This document shows, one piece after another, positions 34,525 to 43,012 of a DNA stretch of 64,000 nt. The translations under genes were made by a program, and so were the position numbers. Origin of the DNA: IMCC2047 sp041395865 (GTDB lineage Bacteria; Pseudomonadota; Gammaproteobacteria; Pseudomonadales; IMCC2047); contig JAWKZQ010000001.1 in the NCBI GenBank assembly GCA_041395865.1, positions 186,001 to 250,000 on the forward strand, in the 5' to 3' direction. The notes beneath the pieces were generated by a model. It was not told the DNA's origin. It ran no database searches and saw nothing but the letters and a program-made list of their open reading frames with translations. The first letter of the stretch is position 1. Every line of letters begins with the position of its first letter.

Positions 34525-37137
34525 TTGGCAAAACAAAACAACTCAGCACCCTCCGACATTCGCAAGGCTATCGAGCCTGACCAGAGTCTGTTCAAATTCA
34601 GCCTGCTCAGCCTGCTTGGCTCCTGCTTCGGCATTGCCGTCGCCGCCGTGATGCTTTATACGCTGGTCATCAGTGGCAGTAACCGTCAACTCGCCGATAC
34701 CATTTTCGATGCCCACGCCACAGCCTATGCCAATCATATCAACCAATCCACCAACCAGCTGCAAAGCCACCTGGACCACCTGAGCGACTCGACCGCTGTC
34801 AGGCATGCTTTTGCTGATGGCTCAAGCAAAGCCCTAACGGCTTTAGAACAGCAATTGCTGGACAGCCTGCCCAACCTGATCGGCATCCGCCTGATCCGGG
34901 TTGGCGAACAGATACTGACCCCGGCGCAAACCGGGCTGAGCTTCCCGGAAATTGATATGGTCAACCGCGCCAGCCGCAATCAATCCGTAAGCGCAGAGGC
35001 ACACCCCTTAAACCAGCAGCGAGTCATCCGTCTGGCAAGCCGTGTCAAAGAGTCCGACAACAGCCCGATTATTGGCGTCATCATCGCTACCTACAGCATG
35101 GACGTGATCAGCCAGCAATTATCCCTGTTCAATACGGCTAACGGCTCCATGAAAATCGAACAGACCTACAGCGGGAAAAAGCCACAAAGCTTCTTCCAGT
35201 ACGGCGGCAACTTTAACAGCGAACAGCCGGTGCTCACCGTGCCGCTGCAAAACCCCCTTTGGCAGATCAGCTTTCAACCCTCAATCCAGCTGGCCAAAGC
35301 CAACAATCTCTCCCCGATCGCCTTTTGGACACCCATCGGGATCGCGCTGGGTATCGTGCTAATCAGCATTCTCTACGCCTACACCCGCCTGCGTAACAGC
35401 GTGCGCAATGACGCTATATCGCTGGTTAATTACTGCCGTCAGCTTATCCAGGACGATGCGGGCAGGCTCCCCAACTTCCGGTTGAGCCTGTTCCATAGCA
35501 TGGCTAAAACCCTCACAATTACCGATCGCGAACAGGTGCTTGAAGAAAAGGTGGCCCCCAAGCAGGCTCCGCAACAACCGGCTGATAACGAACCGCCATC
35601 CGCCAGCGAAGCCATGCAGGTTAACGACAGCCTGCATGCCGAACTCGACGAAGAAGACCTGCTCGACCTGGATCTGGTCGGGGCCGAAGACAACGACTCA
35701 CCGCCAAGCGCTTTCGAAGCGAATGCCACATCGCAAGCAGCACCCGCCCCGCAACCGGTTCACCGGGATATTCCGGCATCCATTTTCCGCGCCTATGACA
35801 TACGCGGCATCATTGGCGATACCCTGGACACCGATATTGCCTACCGGATCGGCCAGGCTGTAGGCTCTGAGGCAACTGCGCAGGGCGAAAGTGGGGTGGT
35901 GGTCGGCGCCGACGGTCGCCTCTCCAGCCCTGAGCTCAGCGCAGCCCTAATCCAGGGTATCCGCGACAGCGGCCAGGATGTCATCAATGTCGGCATGGTA
36001 CCGACACCGCTGGTCTATTTTGCAACCCAGTGCATGGAGGCAAAATCCGGTGTCATGATTACCGGCAGCCATAATCCCGCTGACTACAACGGCTTCAAAA
36101 TTGTCATTGCCGGGAAAACACTGGCCAACGAGGAAATCCAGGCACTATACCAGCGCATCATGACCAACGACTTTAGCCACGGTCACGGCGAGCTCGACGA
36201 TGTCGACATCGTCGAGCATTACATTGAGCACGTTAACAACGATATCGCCCTGGCAAAACCGCTCAGAGTGGTGGTGGACTGCGGAAACGGCGTAGCCTCT
36301 GTCGTTGCGCCACGACTGCTGGAAGATATTGGCTGTACGGTCATTCCGTTGTACTGCGAAGTTGACGGCACCTTCCCTAACCACCATCCAGACCCCGGAA
36401 AACCGGAAAACCTGCAGGATTTAATCAATGCGGTTGCCGAACATAATGCCGATATCGGTCTCGCCTTCGATGGTGACGGTGACCGCCTGGGCGTCGTGAC
36501 CAATGCCGGCAGCATCATCTGGCCGGACCGTTTGATGATGCTCTTCGCAAAGGATGTCGCTTCACGCAACCCGGGCGCCGACATTATCTACGATGTTAAA
36601 TGCTCAAGACGCCTGGCCGGCCTGATCAGCAGCTATGGCGGCCGCCCCATTATGTGGAAAACCGGCCACTCGCTGATTAAAGCCAAAATGGCTGAAACCG
36701 GCGCATTGCTGGCCGGTGAGATGAGCGGTCACATCTTCTTCAAGGAGCGCTGGTTCGGTTTTGACGATGGCATTTACAGTGCGGCCCGCCTGCTGGAAAT
36801 CGTCGGCAGCGAAACCGTTGACAGCGAAACCCTGTTCGAAGCTTTCCCCGATGACATCAGCACGCCGGAACTCAACGTCAACGTCACCGAAGACAACAAG
36901 TTCTCTTTGATCGAACAGCTCAAGCAACGAGCCGACTTCAATGGGGCTGACGTTTCCACGATAGACGGCATCCGCGCCGACTTTGAAAACGGCTGGGGCC
37001 TGGTACGCGCATCGAATACCACCCCTGTACTGGTATTACGTTTTGGCGCGGAAGATGAGACCGTATTGTCGGACATCCAGGCCCACTTTAAACGGGAACT
37101 GCTGGCAATTGCCCCCGAACTGGAAATTCCCTTCTAG
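34525..37137 (+). CDS. algC: Phosphomannomutase/phosphoglucomutase AlgC, long form with a membrane-anchored N-terminal region
   Basis: The 870-residue protein ends in a complete alpha-D-phosphohexomutase (from about residue 415, IFRAYDIRG). It has catalytic serine S515 in TGSHNPADYNGFK, the metal-binding DGDGDR loop and the sugar-specificity loop GEMSGHIFF. Ahead of this are two transmembrane helices (about residues 26-50 and 272-290) bracketing a periplasmic sensor-like region, then an acidic linker (about 345-410). The start is TTG 34525 with AGGGG at a good distance. In pseudomonads AlgC supplies mannose-1-phosphate and glucose-1-phosphate for exopolysaccharide and lipopolysaccharide, and extended forms exist there too. 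The role of the membrane region is unknown. Confidence 0.93.
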   Translation: MAKQNNSAPSDIRKAIEPDQSLFKFSLLSLLGSCFGIAVAAVMLYTLVISGSNRQLADTIFDAHATAYANHINQSTNQLQSHLDHLSDSTAVRHAFADGSSKALTALEQQLLDSLPNLIGIRLIRVGEQILTPAQTGLSFPEIDMVNRASRNQSVSAEAHPLNQQRVIRLASRVKESDNSPIIGVIIATYSMDVISQQLSLFNTANGSMKIEQTYSGKKPQSFFQYGGNFNSEQPVLTVPLQNPLWQISFQPSIQLAKANNLSPIAFWTPIGIALGIVLISILYAYTRLRNSVRNDAISLVNYCRQLIQDDAGRLPNFRLSLFHSMAKTLTITDREQVLEEKVAPKQAPQQPADNEPPSASEAMQVNDSLHAELDEEDLLDLDLVGAEDNDSPPSAFEANATSQAAPAPQPVHRDIPASIFRAYDIRGIIGDTLDTDIAYRIGQAVGSEATAQGESGVVVGADGRLSSPELSAALIQGIRDSGQDVINVGMVPTPLVYFATQCMEAKSGVMITGSHNPADYNGFKIVIAGKTLANEEIQALYQRIMTNDFSHGHGELDDVDIVEHYIEHVNNDIALAKPLRVVVDCGNGVASVVAPRLLEDIGCTVIPLYCEVDGTFPNHHPDPGKPENLQDLINAVAEHNADIGLAFDGDGDRLGVVTNAGSIIWPDRLMMLFAKDVASRNPGADIIYDVKCSRRLAGLISSYGGRPIMWKTGHSLIKAKMAETGALLAGEMSGHIFFKERWFGFDDGIYSAARLLEIVGSETVDSETLFEAFPDDISTPELNVNVTEDNKFSLIEQLKQRADFNGADVSTIDGIRADFENGWGLVRASNTTPVLVLRFGAEDETVLSDIQAHFKRELLAIAPELEIPF

Positions 37138-37216
37138 GCGTACGCGGGCTTGTCCGCAAGCCCCCTATCTGGCAAGCTATGCGCCTTTTCTGTCACCCAC
37201 TTAACGGCATTAATCC

Positions 37217-38113
37217 ATGTCCGAAGATAACAGCTCGCTGAACATCATTCCTCAAGTCCTCACCGAAGCGCTGCCCTACATCCAGCGCTTCAGCGGCAAA
37301 ACCCTGGTCATCAAATACGGCGGCAATGCCATGACAGATGAGGCCCTCAAGGACAGTTTTGCGCGGGATATCGTTCTCCTGAAACATGTGGGCATTAACC
37401 CGGTGATTGTCCACGGCGGCGGCCCGCAAATCGGCCATTACCTGGAAAAGCTCAACATCGAGTCCCATTTCATCAACGGCATGCGTGTTACCGATACGGA
37501 AACCATGGACGTTGTGGAAATGGTGCTGGGCGGCCTGGTTAACAAGGACATCGTCAACCTGTTGAACAAAAACGGCGGCAAAGCCGTCGGCCTGACCGGC
37601 AAGGATGGCCACTTCATTCGTGCCGAGAAGCTCCATGTCACACGCAAAACTCCCGAAGTGGATGCCTCTGAAATTCTCGATATCGGCCACGTCGGCCATG
37701 TCGCAGAAATCAACACCAACGTGGTAGATATGCTGGTACACAGCGACTTTATCCCGGTTATCGCACCCATTGGGGTAGGGGATGATGGCGCCTCCTACAA
37801 CATCAATGCCGACCTGGTGGCCGGCAAGGTGGCCGAAAAGCTGAAGGCGGAAAAACTGATCCTTCTCACTAACACTCCGGGACTTCTGGATAAAGAGGGC
37901 GAAGTGTTGACCGGCCTGGACCCGCAGCAGGTGAACAGCCTGATTGAAGACGGCACCATCTATGGTGGTATGCTGCCGAAAATCAACTGCGCCCTGGAAG
38001 CGGTAGCGAACGGTGTGCACAGCGCGCATATTATTGATGGCCGCGTACCTCACTCCACGCTGCTGGAAATCTTTACCGACAAGGGTATCGGCACCCTGAT
38101 CCATAACAGCTAG
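37217..38113 (+). CDS. argB: Acetylglutamate kinase
   Basis: ArgB phosphorylates N-acetylglutamate, the committed and often arginine-inhibited step of arginine synthesis. The 298 residues include KTLVIKYGGNAM, the VHGGGPQIG glycine loop, and the nucleotide-binding late segment GVGDDGASYNINAD. The N-terminal helix preceding KTLVIKYGG (LTEALPYIQRFSGKT) is the type associated with the arginine-sensitive hexameric enzymes. It follows algC and precedes slmA by nine bases. Confidence 0.97.
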   Translation: MSEDNSSLNIIPQVLTEALPYIQRFSGKTLVIKYGGNAMTDEALKDSFARDIVLLKHVGINPVIVHGGGPQIGHYLEKLNIESHFINGMRVTDTETMDVVEMVLGGLVNKDIVNLLNKNGGKAVGLTGKDGHFIRAEKLHVTRKTPEVDASEILDIGHVGHVAEINTNVVDMLVHSDFIPVIAPIGVGDDGASYNINADLVAGKVAEKLKAEKLILLTNTPGLLDKEGEVLTGLDPQQVNSLIEDGTIYGGMLPKINCALEAVANGVHSAHIIDGRVPHSTLLEIFTDKGIGTLIHNS

Positions 38114-38122
38114 GCTAACCGG

Positions 38123-38728
38123 ATGAGCGCAGCCAAAACCTCCCGCCGGGAGGACATACTGCAAACCCTCGCGCATATGCTGCAAAGCCATCCCGGGGAA
38201 CGCATTACAACCTCGGCCCTGGCTAAACAGGTGGGCGTTTCGGAAGCGGCGCTTTATCGTCACTTCCCCAGCAAAGCCAAAATGTTTGAGGCGTTAATCG
38301 AATTTGCCGAGGAAACCCTGTTTTCGCGCATTACCCGAATCCTGCAGGAACAGGGTTCAGCCCTGACACGCTGCCAGCAAATATTGCAGTTAACGATTGC
38401 CTTCGCCGACCGTAATCCGGGCCTGTGCCGGGTGCTCACTGGCGACGCACTTCAGGGCGAGCATGAGCGCCTGCGCAAACGCGCATCGCAAATTTTCGAA
38501 CGTATGGAAACCCAGCTAAAGCAAACGCTGCGCCAGGCAGAAGTGGAGGAGGGGCTGGTGACCCGACAGCCTACGGCGGCAGTTGCCAACCTAATGCTGG
38601 CCAGTGTCGAGGGGCGGATTAATCAGTACATTCGTAGCGGTTTTCTCCGCTCGCCGAATGAGCATTGGAACGAGCAATGGGCGTTTTTTGCTGACAACCT
38701 GTTCAGCACCGAGAAGTTTATGATTTAA
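38123..38728 (+). CDS. slmA: Nucleoid occlusion factor SlmA (TetR family)
   Basis: The 201-residue TetR-family protein has an N-terminal helix-turn-helix (ITTSALAKQVGVSEAALYRH, then FPSKAKMFEALIEF) and a helical C-terminal domain. SlmA binds specific chromosomal sites and blocks FtsZ assembly over the nucleoid. Identification rests on the N terminus RREDILQTLAHML and on its place between dut/argB and pyrE. It converges with the DUF4124 gene, with eight bases between stops. Confidence 0.92.
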   Translation: MSAAKTSRREDILQTLAHMLQSHPGERITTSALAKQVGVSEAALYRHFPSKAKMFEALIEFAEETLFSRITRILQEQGSALTRCQQILQLTIAFADRNPGLCRVLTGDALQGEHERLRKRASQIFERMETQLKQTLRQAEVEEGLVTRQPTAAVANLMLASVEGRINQYIRSGFLRSPNEHWNEQWAFFADNLFSTEKFMI

Positions 38729-38736
38729 ACCTCGCG

Positions 38737-39408
38737 TCAGGACTCCGAGTCATCCTCAACACTTGTCTGGGTATCGGCCTGGGCGTCCTCTTTCTTGTTC
38801 CCCTGCAACTCGTTCAAACGCTCAATATCCAGCTCGAAGGCCAGCCAGACACGTTGCTTTTCCTCTTCCTTGAACTCAATTGCCCGCTGTGCATCGGCTA
38901 TTTTATGCTCAAGGGTATCCAGGGTTTGCAGGATATTGGCCGATATTTTTTGACCACTCAACTCCATTTCTGCCGCTTGAGCCTGCAGCTCAGCCACTCT
39001 TTTACGGTTAGTGTTGATATTGGCCCGCTGAATGTCGATAAAGTTGTCGAACTCCTGCAACTTGCGCTCCCGCACCCGCTCCACGTCCGCCGCAGAGCTG
39101 TAATAGCGCAATAGCGCCTCATCCTTGGCTGCCTGCAGTTCATGGCGATGGCGCTCTTCAGCCTGCTTGAGCATTTCCTTGGCACGCTCATCAAGCACGG
39201 TTTTTGGCAAGACCACATCCACCACGATACCCTGCTCATTCAGCACCTCATAGCCATTAACGACGTACTCGGGCGGTACCGAATAGCCGATATGGACGCG
39301 ACCATCGTTATCCTGATAGCGATAATTGAACCCAGCAGCGGCGGCTTCCTGTAAAGCCAGGCCCGTTACGGCCAGTACCGCTAGCCAGTGCCATCTAAAA
39401 CGCAACAT
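38737..39408 (-). CDS. DUF4124-type exported coiled-coil protein
   Basis: The 223-residue protein has a signal peptide (HWLAVLAVTGLALQEAAAA) and a short DUF4124-like beta segment (YRYQDNDGRVHIGYSVPPEY). A long charged coiled coil follows at about residues 70-200, then an acidic Ser/Asp/Glu tail. It is probably periplasmic. Function is unknown. It lies alone between slmA and pyrE, downstream of pyrE on the same strand by 59 bases. Confidence 0.75.
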   Translation of the reverse strand: MLRFRWHWLAVLAVTGLALQEAAAAGFNYRYQDNDGRVHIGYSVPPEYVVNGYEVLNEQGIVVDVVLPKTVLDERAKEMLKQAEERHRHELQAAKDEALLRYYSSAADVERVRERKLQEFDNFIDIQRANINTNRKRVAELQAQAAEMELSGQKISANILQTLDTLEHKIADAQRAIEFKEEEKQRVWLAFELDIERLNELQGNKKEDAQADTQTSVEDDSES

Positions 39409-39467
39409 AGTAGAGACCTCTAAACGTATCTCTAGAGTTTAGGACAGCTTCATCATGGGTCAACACG

Positions 39468-40109
39468 CTACACGCCATAGGCTTCACGGTAAGCGGTGAT
39501 ACGCTCAAGCAACGCCTCGTCATACTGCTTCTCCCGCAGGTATTCCAGCAGGCTTTCCAGGCTGATGATGCTGATAACCGGGATTCCATAGTCTCTTTCG
39601 ACCTCCTGAATGGCAGAAAGGTCTCCTTTTCCTTTTTCCTGCCGGTTCAGGGCGATCACCACCGCCGCCGGTTTGGCCTGGTGCTGCTCGATCAGCGTCA
39701 TCACTTCACGGACAGCCGTGCCAGCCGTGATCACATCGTCAATAATCAGCACCTTTCCCTGCAATGCCGCGCCGACCAGGTTGCCACCTTCGCCGTGAGT
39801 TTTTGCTTCCTTGCGGTTAAAAGCATAGGGCACATCCCGACCATGGTGATCTGCCAGCGCGACCGCCGTGGTGGCTGCCAAAGGAATCCCTTTATAGGCC
39901 GGCCCCAGCATGACGTCATACTCGACGCCGGATTGTTCGATCGCCGCCGCATAAAAACGACCCAGTTGTGCCAGCGCAGCACCACTGTTAAACAACCCCG
40001 CGTTGAAAAAATAGGGACTGATACGTCCGGACTTGAGCTCAAACTCACCGAAACGCAGGACATCCTGCGCCAATGCAAACTCGATAAACTCGCGTTGGTA
40101 ATCCTGCAT
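39468..40109 (-). CDS. pyrE: Orotate phosphoribosyltransferase
   Basis: PyrE attaches orotate to phosphoribosyl pyrophosphate in UMP synthesis. The 213 residues contain the family start MQDYQREFIEFAL, the LGPAYKGIPLA loop, the catalytic-lysine segment FNRKEAKTHGEGG and the PRPP-binding VLIIDDVITAGTA. Its ATG shares one base with the stop of rph (TAATG), so the two are translationally coupled. The rph-pyrE pair is conserved in gammaproteobacteria. Confidence 0.98.
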   Translation of the reverse strand: MQDYQREFIEFALAQDVLRFGEFELKSGRISPYFFNAGLFNSGAALAQLGRFYAAAIEQSGVEYDVMLGPAYKGIPLAATTAVALADHHGRDVPYAFNRKEAKTHGEGGNLVGAALQGKVLIIDDVITAGTAVREVMTLIEQHQAKPAAVVIALNRQEKGKGDLSAIQEVERDYGIPVISIISLESLLEYLREKQYDEALLERITAYREAYGV

Positions 40110-40840
40110 TAATTTGCTCCCCCGTCCTGTGCCAATGCAGCCTGTTGAAGCTCAGCCAGGCTGGCAACGCCCTGCTCAGCCAGCTTCAGCATCTCGGCAA
40201 GTTCGTTGGCGGAGAAGGGCTCCTGTTCGGCGGTACCCTGCACCTCAACAAACCCGCCCTGCGCCGTCATGATGACATTCAAATCCGTTTCGGCATTTGA
40301 GTCCTCGGCATAATCCAGGTCCAGGACCGGCTCTCCCTTATAAATGCCCACGGAAACAGCGGCAATAAGGTGTTTCAGGGGGTCTTCTTTAATTGCACCT
40401 TTGCGACGCAGTGCGTTAATCGCATCCACCAGTGCCACGCAGGCGCCCGTGATGGAAGCAGTCCGGGTACCGCCATCGGCCTGGATTACATCGCAATCAA
40501 TCACGATGGTGTTCTCGCCAAGCTTTTTCATATCCACCGCAGCACGCAGGGAACGGCCAATCAAGCGCTGGATTTCAACGGTGCGACCACCCTGTTTGCC
40601 ACGCGCCGCTTCGCGCCCCATGCGTGAGCCGGTGGAGCGGGGCAGCATGCCATATTCGGCCGTCACCCAGCCTTCGCCTTTCCCGCGCAGGAAACCGGGT
40701 ACGCCGGTTTCAGCGGAGGCCGTACAGATGACTTTGGTATCGCCAAACTCCACCAGGACGGAACCCTCAGCATGCTTGGTATAGTTTCTTGTAATTTTTA
40801 CCGGTCGTAACTGATTCGCCGCTCTACCGCTTGGTCGCAT
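40109..40840 (-). CDS. rph: Ribonuclease PH
   Basis: RNase PH trims the 3' ends of tRNA precursors by phosphorolysis. I place the start at ATG 40840 (MRPSGRAANQLRPV), preceded by AGGGGG with good spacing; the extra 45 codons upstream are not family sequence and overlap the yicC promoter. The protein is 243 residues, with GSVLVEFGDTKVICTAS, GWVTAEYGMLPRST and CDVIQADGGTRTASITG. Its stop overlaps the pyrE start. Confidence 0.97.
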   Translation of the reverse strand: MRPSGRAANQLRPVKITRNYTKHAEGSVLVEFGDTKVICTASAETGVPGFLRGKGEGWVTAEYGMLPRSTGSRMGREAARGKQGGRTVEIQRLIGRSLRAAVDMKKLGENTIVIDCDVIQADGGTRTASITGACVALVDAINALRRKGAIKEDPLKHLIAAVSVGIYKGEPVLDLDYAEDSNAETDLNVIMTAQGGFVEVQGTAEQEPFSANELAEMLKLAEQGVASLAELQQAALAQDGGAN

Positions 40841-40877
40841 GTTTCCCCCTGTGGATATAATCGCCATAAAGTGCGGC

Positions 40878-40883
40878 ATTATA
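40878..40883 (-). promoter_or_regulatory. Candidate -10 of the rph-pyrE promoter
   Basis: On the minus strand this is a perfect TATAAT, 37 bases upstream of the rph start. The -35 region is weak. Confidence 0.4.
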
Positions 40884-40897
40884 CCCCGTAATAACGC

Positions 40898-40903
40898 TAT
40901 AAT
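40898..40903 (+). promoter_or_regulatory. Candidate -10 of the yicC promoter
   Basis: A perfect TATAAT 44 bases upstream of the yicC start, with no clear -35. It lies only 14 bases from the opposing -10 of rph, so the two divergent promoters probably interfere with each other. Confidence 0.45.
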
Positions 40904-40947
40904 GCTGCTCAATTTTGATTGCTTAGCACTGGAAAACAGAGGCTTAA

Positions 40948-41814
40948 ATGACTTCAAGCATGACCGCCTTCGCACGGCAGGAAGAGTCCACTCAGTGGGG
41001 CTCCATCGTCTGGGAAATTCGTTCCGTAAACCACCGCTATCTGGAAAATCATTTCAGATTACCGGAGAACTTGCGGGATCTCGAACCAAATTTACGCGAA
41101 AACCTTAGAAAAGAGCTTGCAAGGGGCAAAGTAGAAATCTCGCTAAATTTCCGCCCCGATGTTGAACAAACCCAAAACTGCTGCGTCAATACCGAGCTGG
41201 TTAAACAGCTCGGGCAAGCGCTTCAGCAGGTGCAGGATACCCTGGGCGATGTTGACAAGCCCAGCGCCCTGGAACTGTTGAAATGGCCTGGCGTTCTGGA
41301 AACCGCTGAAGTCGATTATGCCGAAGTAAAGCGCACCGCCCTGTCGTTATTCAAACTGGCCCTGCAGCAACTCAAGAGCATGCGCCAACAGGAAGGCGGT
41401 GCCTTGCAAAACTTTATTGAGCAACGCCTGGATCGCATCCGCGAAATTACCCAGGAAATGCGCACGCAGCTGCCCTCGATCATGGCGCAACAGAAACAGA
41501 AGCTGCAAACACGGATCGATGAGGCCAAAGCCGAGCTGGATCCGGGCAGACTGGAGCAGGAAGTTGTTCTATTATTGCAAAAAGCCGATGTCGATGAAGA
41601 GCTGGACAGGCTGCAAACGCATGTCGAGGAAGTCAGCCGCACGCTCAACCAGAAAGGCGCTATCGGTCGCCGACTGGACTTTTTAATGCAGGAGCTGAAC
41701 CGCGAGGCCAACACCCTGTCGTCCAAAGCCATCGACACCGACATTACCCAAATTGCCGTTGAGCTGAAAGTACTCATCGAGCAGATGCGTGAACAAATCC
41801 AGAATATCGAGTAG
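40948..41814 (+). CDS. yicC: YicC family endoribonuclease
   Basis: The 288-residue protein starts MTSSMTAFARQE and contains WEIRSVNHRYLE, the YicC N-terminal signature, and a C-terminal acidic segment (QKADVDEELDRLQTHVEEV then GRRLDFLMQELNREANT) typical of the DUF1732 part. YicC proteins are reported to be RNA endonucleases. It is divergent from rph and starts the yicC-gmk-rpoZ-spoT run. Confidence 0.95.
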   Translation: MTSSMTAFARQEESTQWGSIVWEIRSVNHRYLENHFRLPENLRDLEPNLRENLRKELARGKVEISLNFRPDVEQTQNCCVNTELVKQLGQALQQVQDTLGDVDKPSALELLKWPGVLETAEVDYAEVKRTALSLFKLALQQLKSMRQQEGGALQNFIEQRLDRIREITQEMRTQLPSIMAQQKQKLQTRIDEAKAELDPGRLEQEVVLLLQKADVDEELDRLQTHVEEVSRTLNQKGAIGRRLDFLMQELNREANTLSSKAIDTDITQIAVELKVLIEQMREQIQNIE

Positions 41815-41825
41815 GAAATAACAGG

Positions 41826-42452
41826 ATGGACGCCATGCCAGCCAAGGGCACACTTTTTATCATTTCAGCCCCCTCCGGAGCCGGGAAAACCAGCCTGGTT
41901 AAGGCCCTGTGCGACGCGGATGCACAACTGCGCACATCCGTTTCCTATACCACCCGGCCCATCCGCCCCGGCGAACAAGACGGCGTTCATTATAACTTCG
42001 TCAGCCATCAAGAATTCGAAGCCATGCTGGAGCGCTCCGAATTCCTGGAATCGGCGAATGTCTTCGGCAACCACTACGGCACATCGCAGCGCTGGGTGGA
42101 GGATCAGTTGATGAAAGGCACGGACGTCATCCTGGAAATCGATTGGCAAGGCGCCCTGCAGGTGCGCAAACAACTCCCGGACAGTGTCAGTATTTTCATC
42201 CTGCCACCGTCACGCCAAGCGCTTGAAGAGCGCCTGCACGGACGCGGACAGGACGATCACGAAGTCATTGCCAAGCGGATGGCACAGGCAAAGGATGAAA
42301 TGTCGCACTATAGCGAGTTCGACTATCTGGTGATTAACGATGACTTCGCCCTGGCGCTTACCGAGCTTCTGGCGATTGTCACCACCCAGCGCTTGAACTG
42401 TGCGCAGCAGGCCCAGCGCAACAACAAATTAATTGCCGAACTCTTGTCATAA
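41826..42452 (+). CDS. gmk: Guanylate kinase
   Basis: Gmk phosphorylates GMP to GDP. The 208 residues include the P-loop SAPSGAGKTSL, the GMP-binding SYTTRPIRPGEQDGVHYNFV and the lid segment. Two starts are possible: ATG 41826 (AGGA at nine bases) and ATG 41835 (AGGA at eight bases, MPAKGTLFIISAP), the latter closer to family length. Placement before rpoZ-spoT fits the purine-nucleotide and stringent-response theme of this cluster. Confidence 0.96.
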   Translation: MDAMPAKGTLFIISAPSGAGKTSLVKALCDADAQLRTSVSYTTRPIRPGEQDGVHYNFVSHQEFEAMLERSEFLESANVFGNHYGTSQRWVEDQLMKGTDVILEIDWQGALQVRKQLPDSVSIFILPPSRQALEERLHGRGQDDHEVIAKRMAQAKDEMSHYSEFDYLVINDDFALALTELLAIVTTQRLNCAQQAQRNNKLIAELLS

Positions 42453-42473
42453 CCCTTGATTTTTAAGTAAAAT
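42444..42473 (+). promoter_or_regulatory. Sigma-70 promoter of rpoZ
   Basis: TTGTCA, an 18-base spacer and TAAAAT, located at the very end of gmk and just after it, 58 bases upstream of the rpoZ start. Confidence 0.55.
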
Positions 42474-42531
42474 CGCGGGCCGCGTCGAATTGGCGCCCGT
42501 TTCACTTATTGGTACGTAAAGGACATAAAAG

Positions 42532-42885
42532 ATGGCACGAATTACCGTAGAAGATTGCCTGGATAACGTCGAAAACCGCTTCGACCTGGTCATGCTGGCC
42601 ACTAAACGTGCCCGTCAACTGGCTACCGGCGGCAAAGACCCGCTGGTTAAGGAAGACAGCGACAAGGCGACCGTCATCGCGCTGCGCGAAATCGCTGAAG
42701 GCCTGGTTAGTGAAGAAACCGTTTCTGCACGCAACGTGGAAGAAGACATCGCGGACGTTTTCGAAGAAAGTGTAGATGACAGCGAAATCCTTGAAGCCAT
42801 TGAAGGCGACACCAAGCACATTATCGACCCGGAAGCCCAGGTCGAAATCGACGCAGACATCGAAGACTCTGCCGAAGACGCCTAG
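42532..42885 (+). CDS. rpoZ: RNA polymerase omega subunit
   Basis: The 117-residue protein starts MARITVEDCLDNVENRFDLV and contains the conserved AAKRARQL-like segment (ATKRARQLATGG) and VIALREIAEG. Omega helps fold and assemble the beta-prime subunit and forms part of the ppGpp site on the polymerase in enteric bacteria. It is about 25 residues longer than the E. coli protein, with an acidic C-terminal tail. It lies upstream of spoT, the conserved order. Confidence 0.97.
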   Translation: MARITVEDCLDNVENRFDLVMLATKRARQLATGGKDPLVKEDSDKATVIALREIAEGLVSEETVSARNVEEDIADVFEESVDDSEILEAIEGDTKHIIDPEAQVEIDADIEDSAEDA

Positions 42886-42942
42886 CCATCGCTACCAGGC
42901 CATCTGTTAACGGCCTGACTACAATTCGTTGCACAGGACTGG

Positions 42943-43007
42943 AAAATCGCCACGCCCTTTGTTAACTTGCTAGAACGCAAGCCGGCAAAGGGTTCCGGCG
43001 ATTTTTG
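42943..43007 (+). promoter_or_regulatory. Nested hairpin with T-tract between rpoZ and spoT
   Basis: Three paired segments nest inside one another: AAAATCGCC (42943-42951) with GGCGATTTT (42997-43005), CCCTTTG (42955-42961) with CAAAGGG (42986-42992), and CTTGC (42966-42970) with GCAAG (42977-42981). A run of Ts closes the structure six bases before the spoT start. It looks like a terminator or an attenuator between the two genes. Confidence 0.65.
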
Positions 43008-43012
43008 TTTGT

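Noticed and set aside
37193..38263. A 356-codon minus-strand frame across argB and the start of slmA
   Set aside because: It spans two intact plus-strand genes and has no family resemblance.
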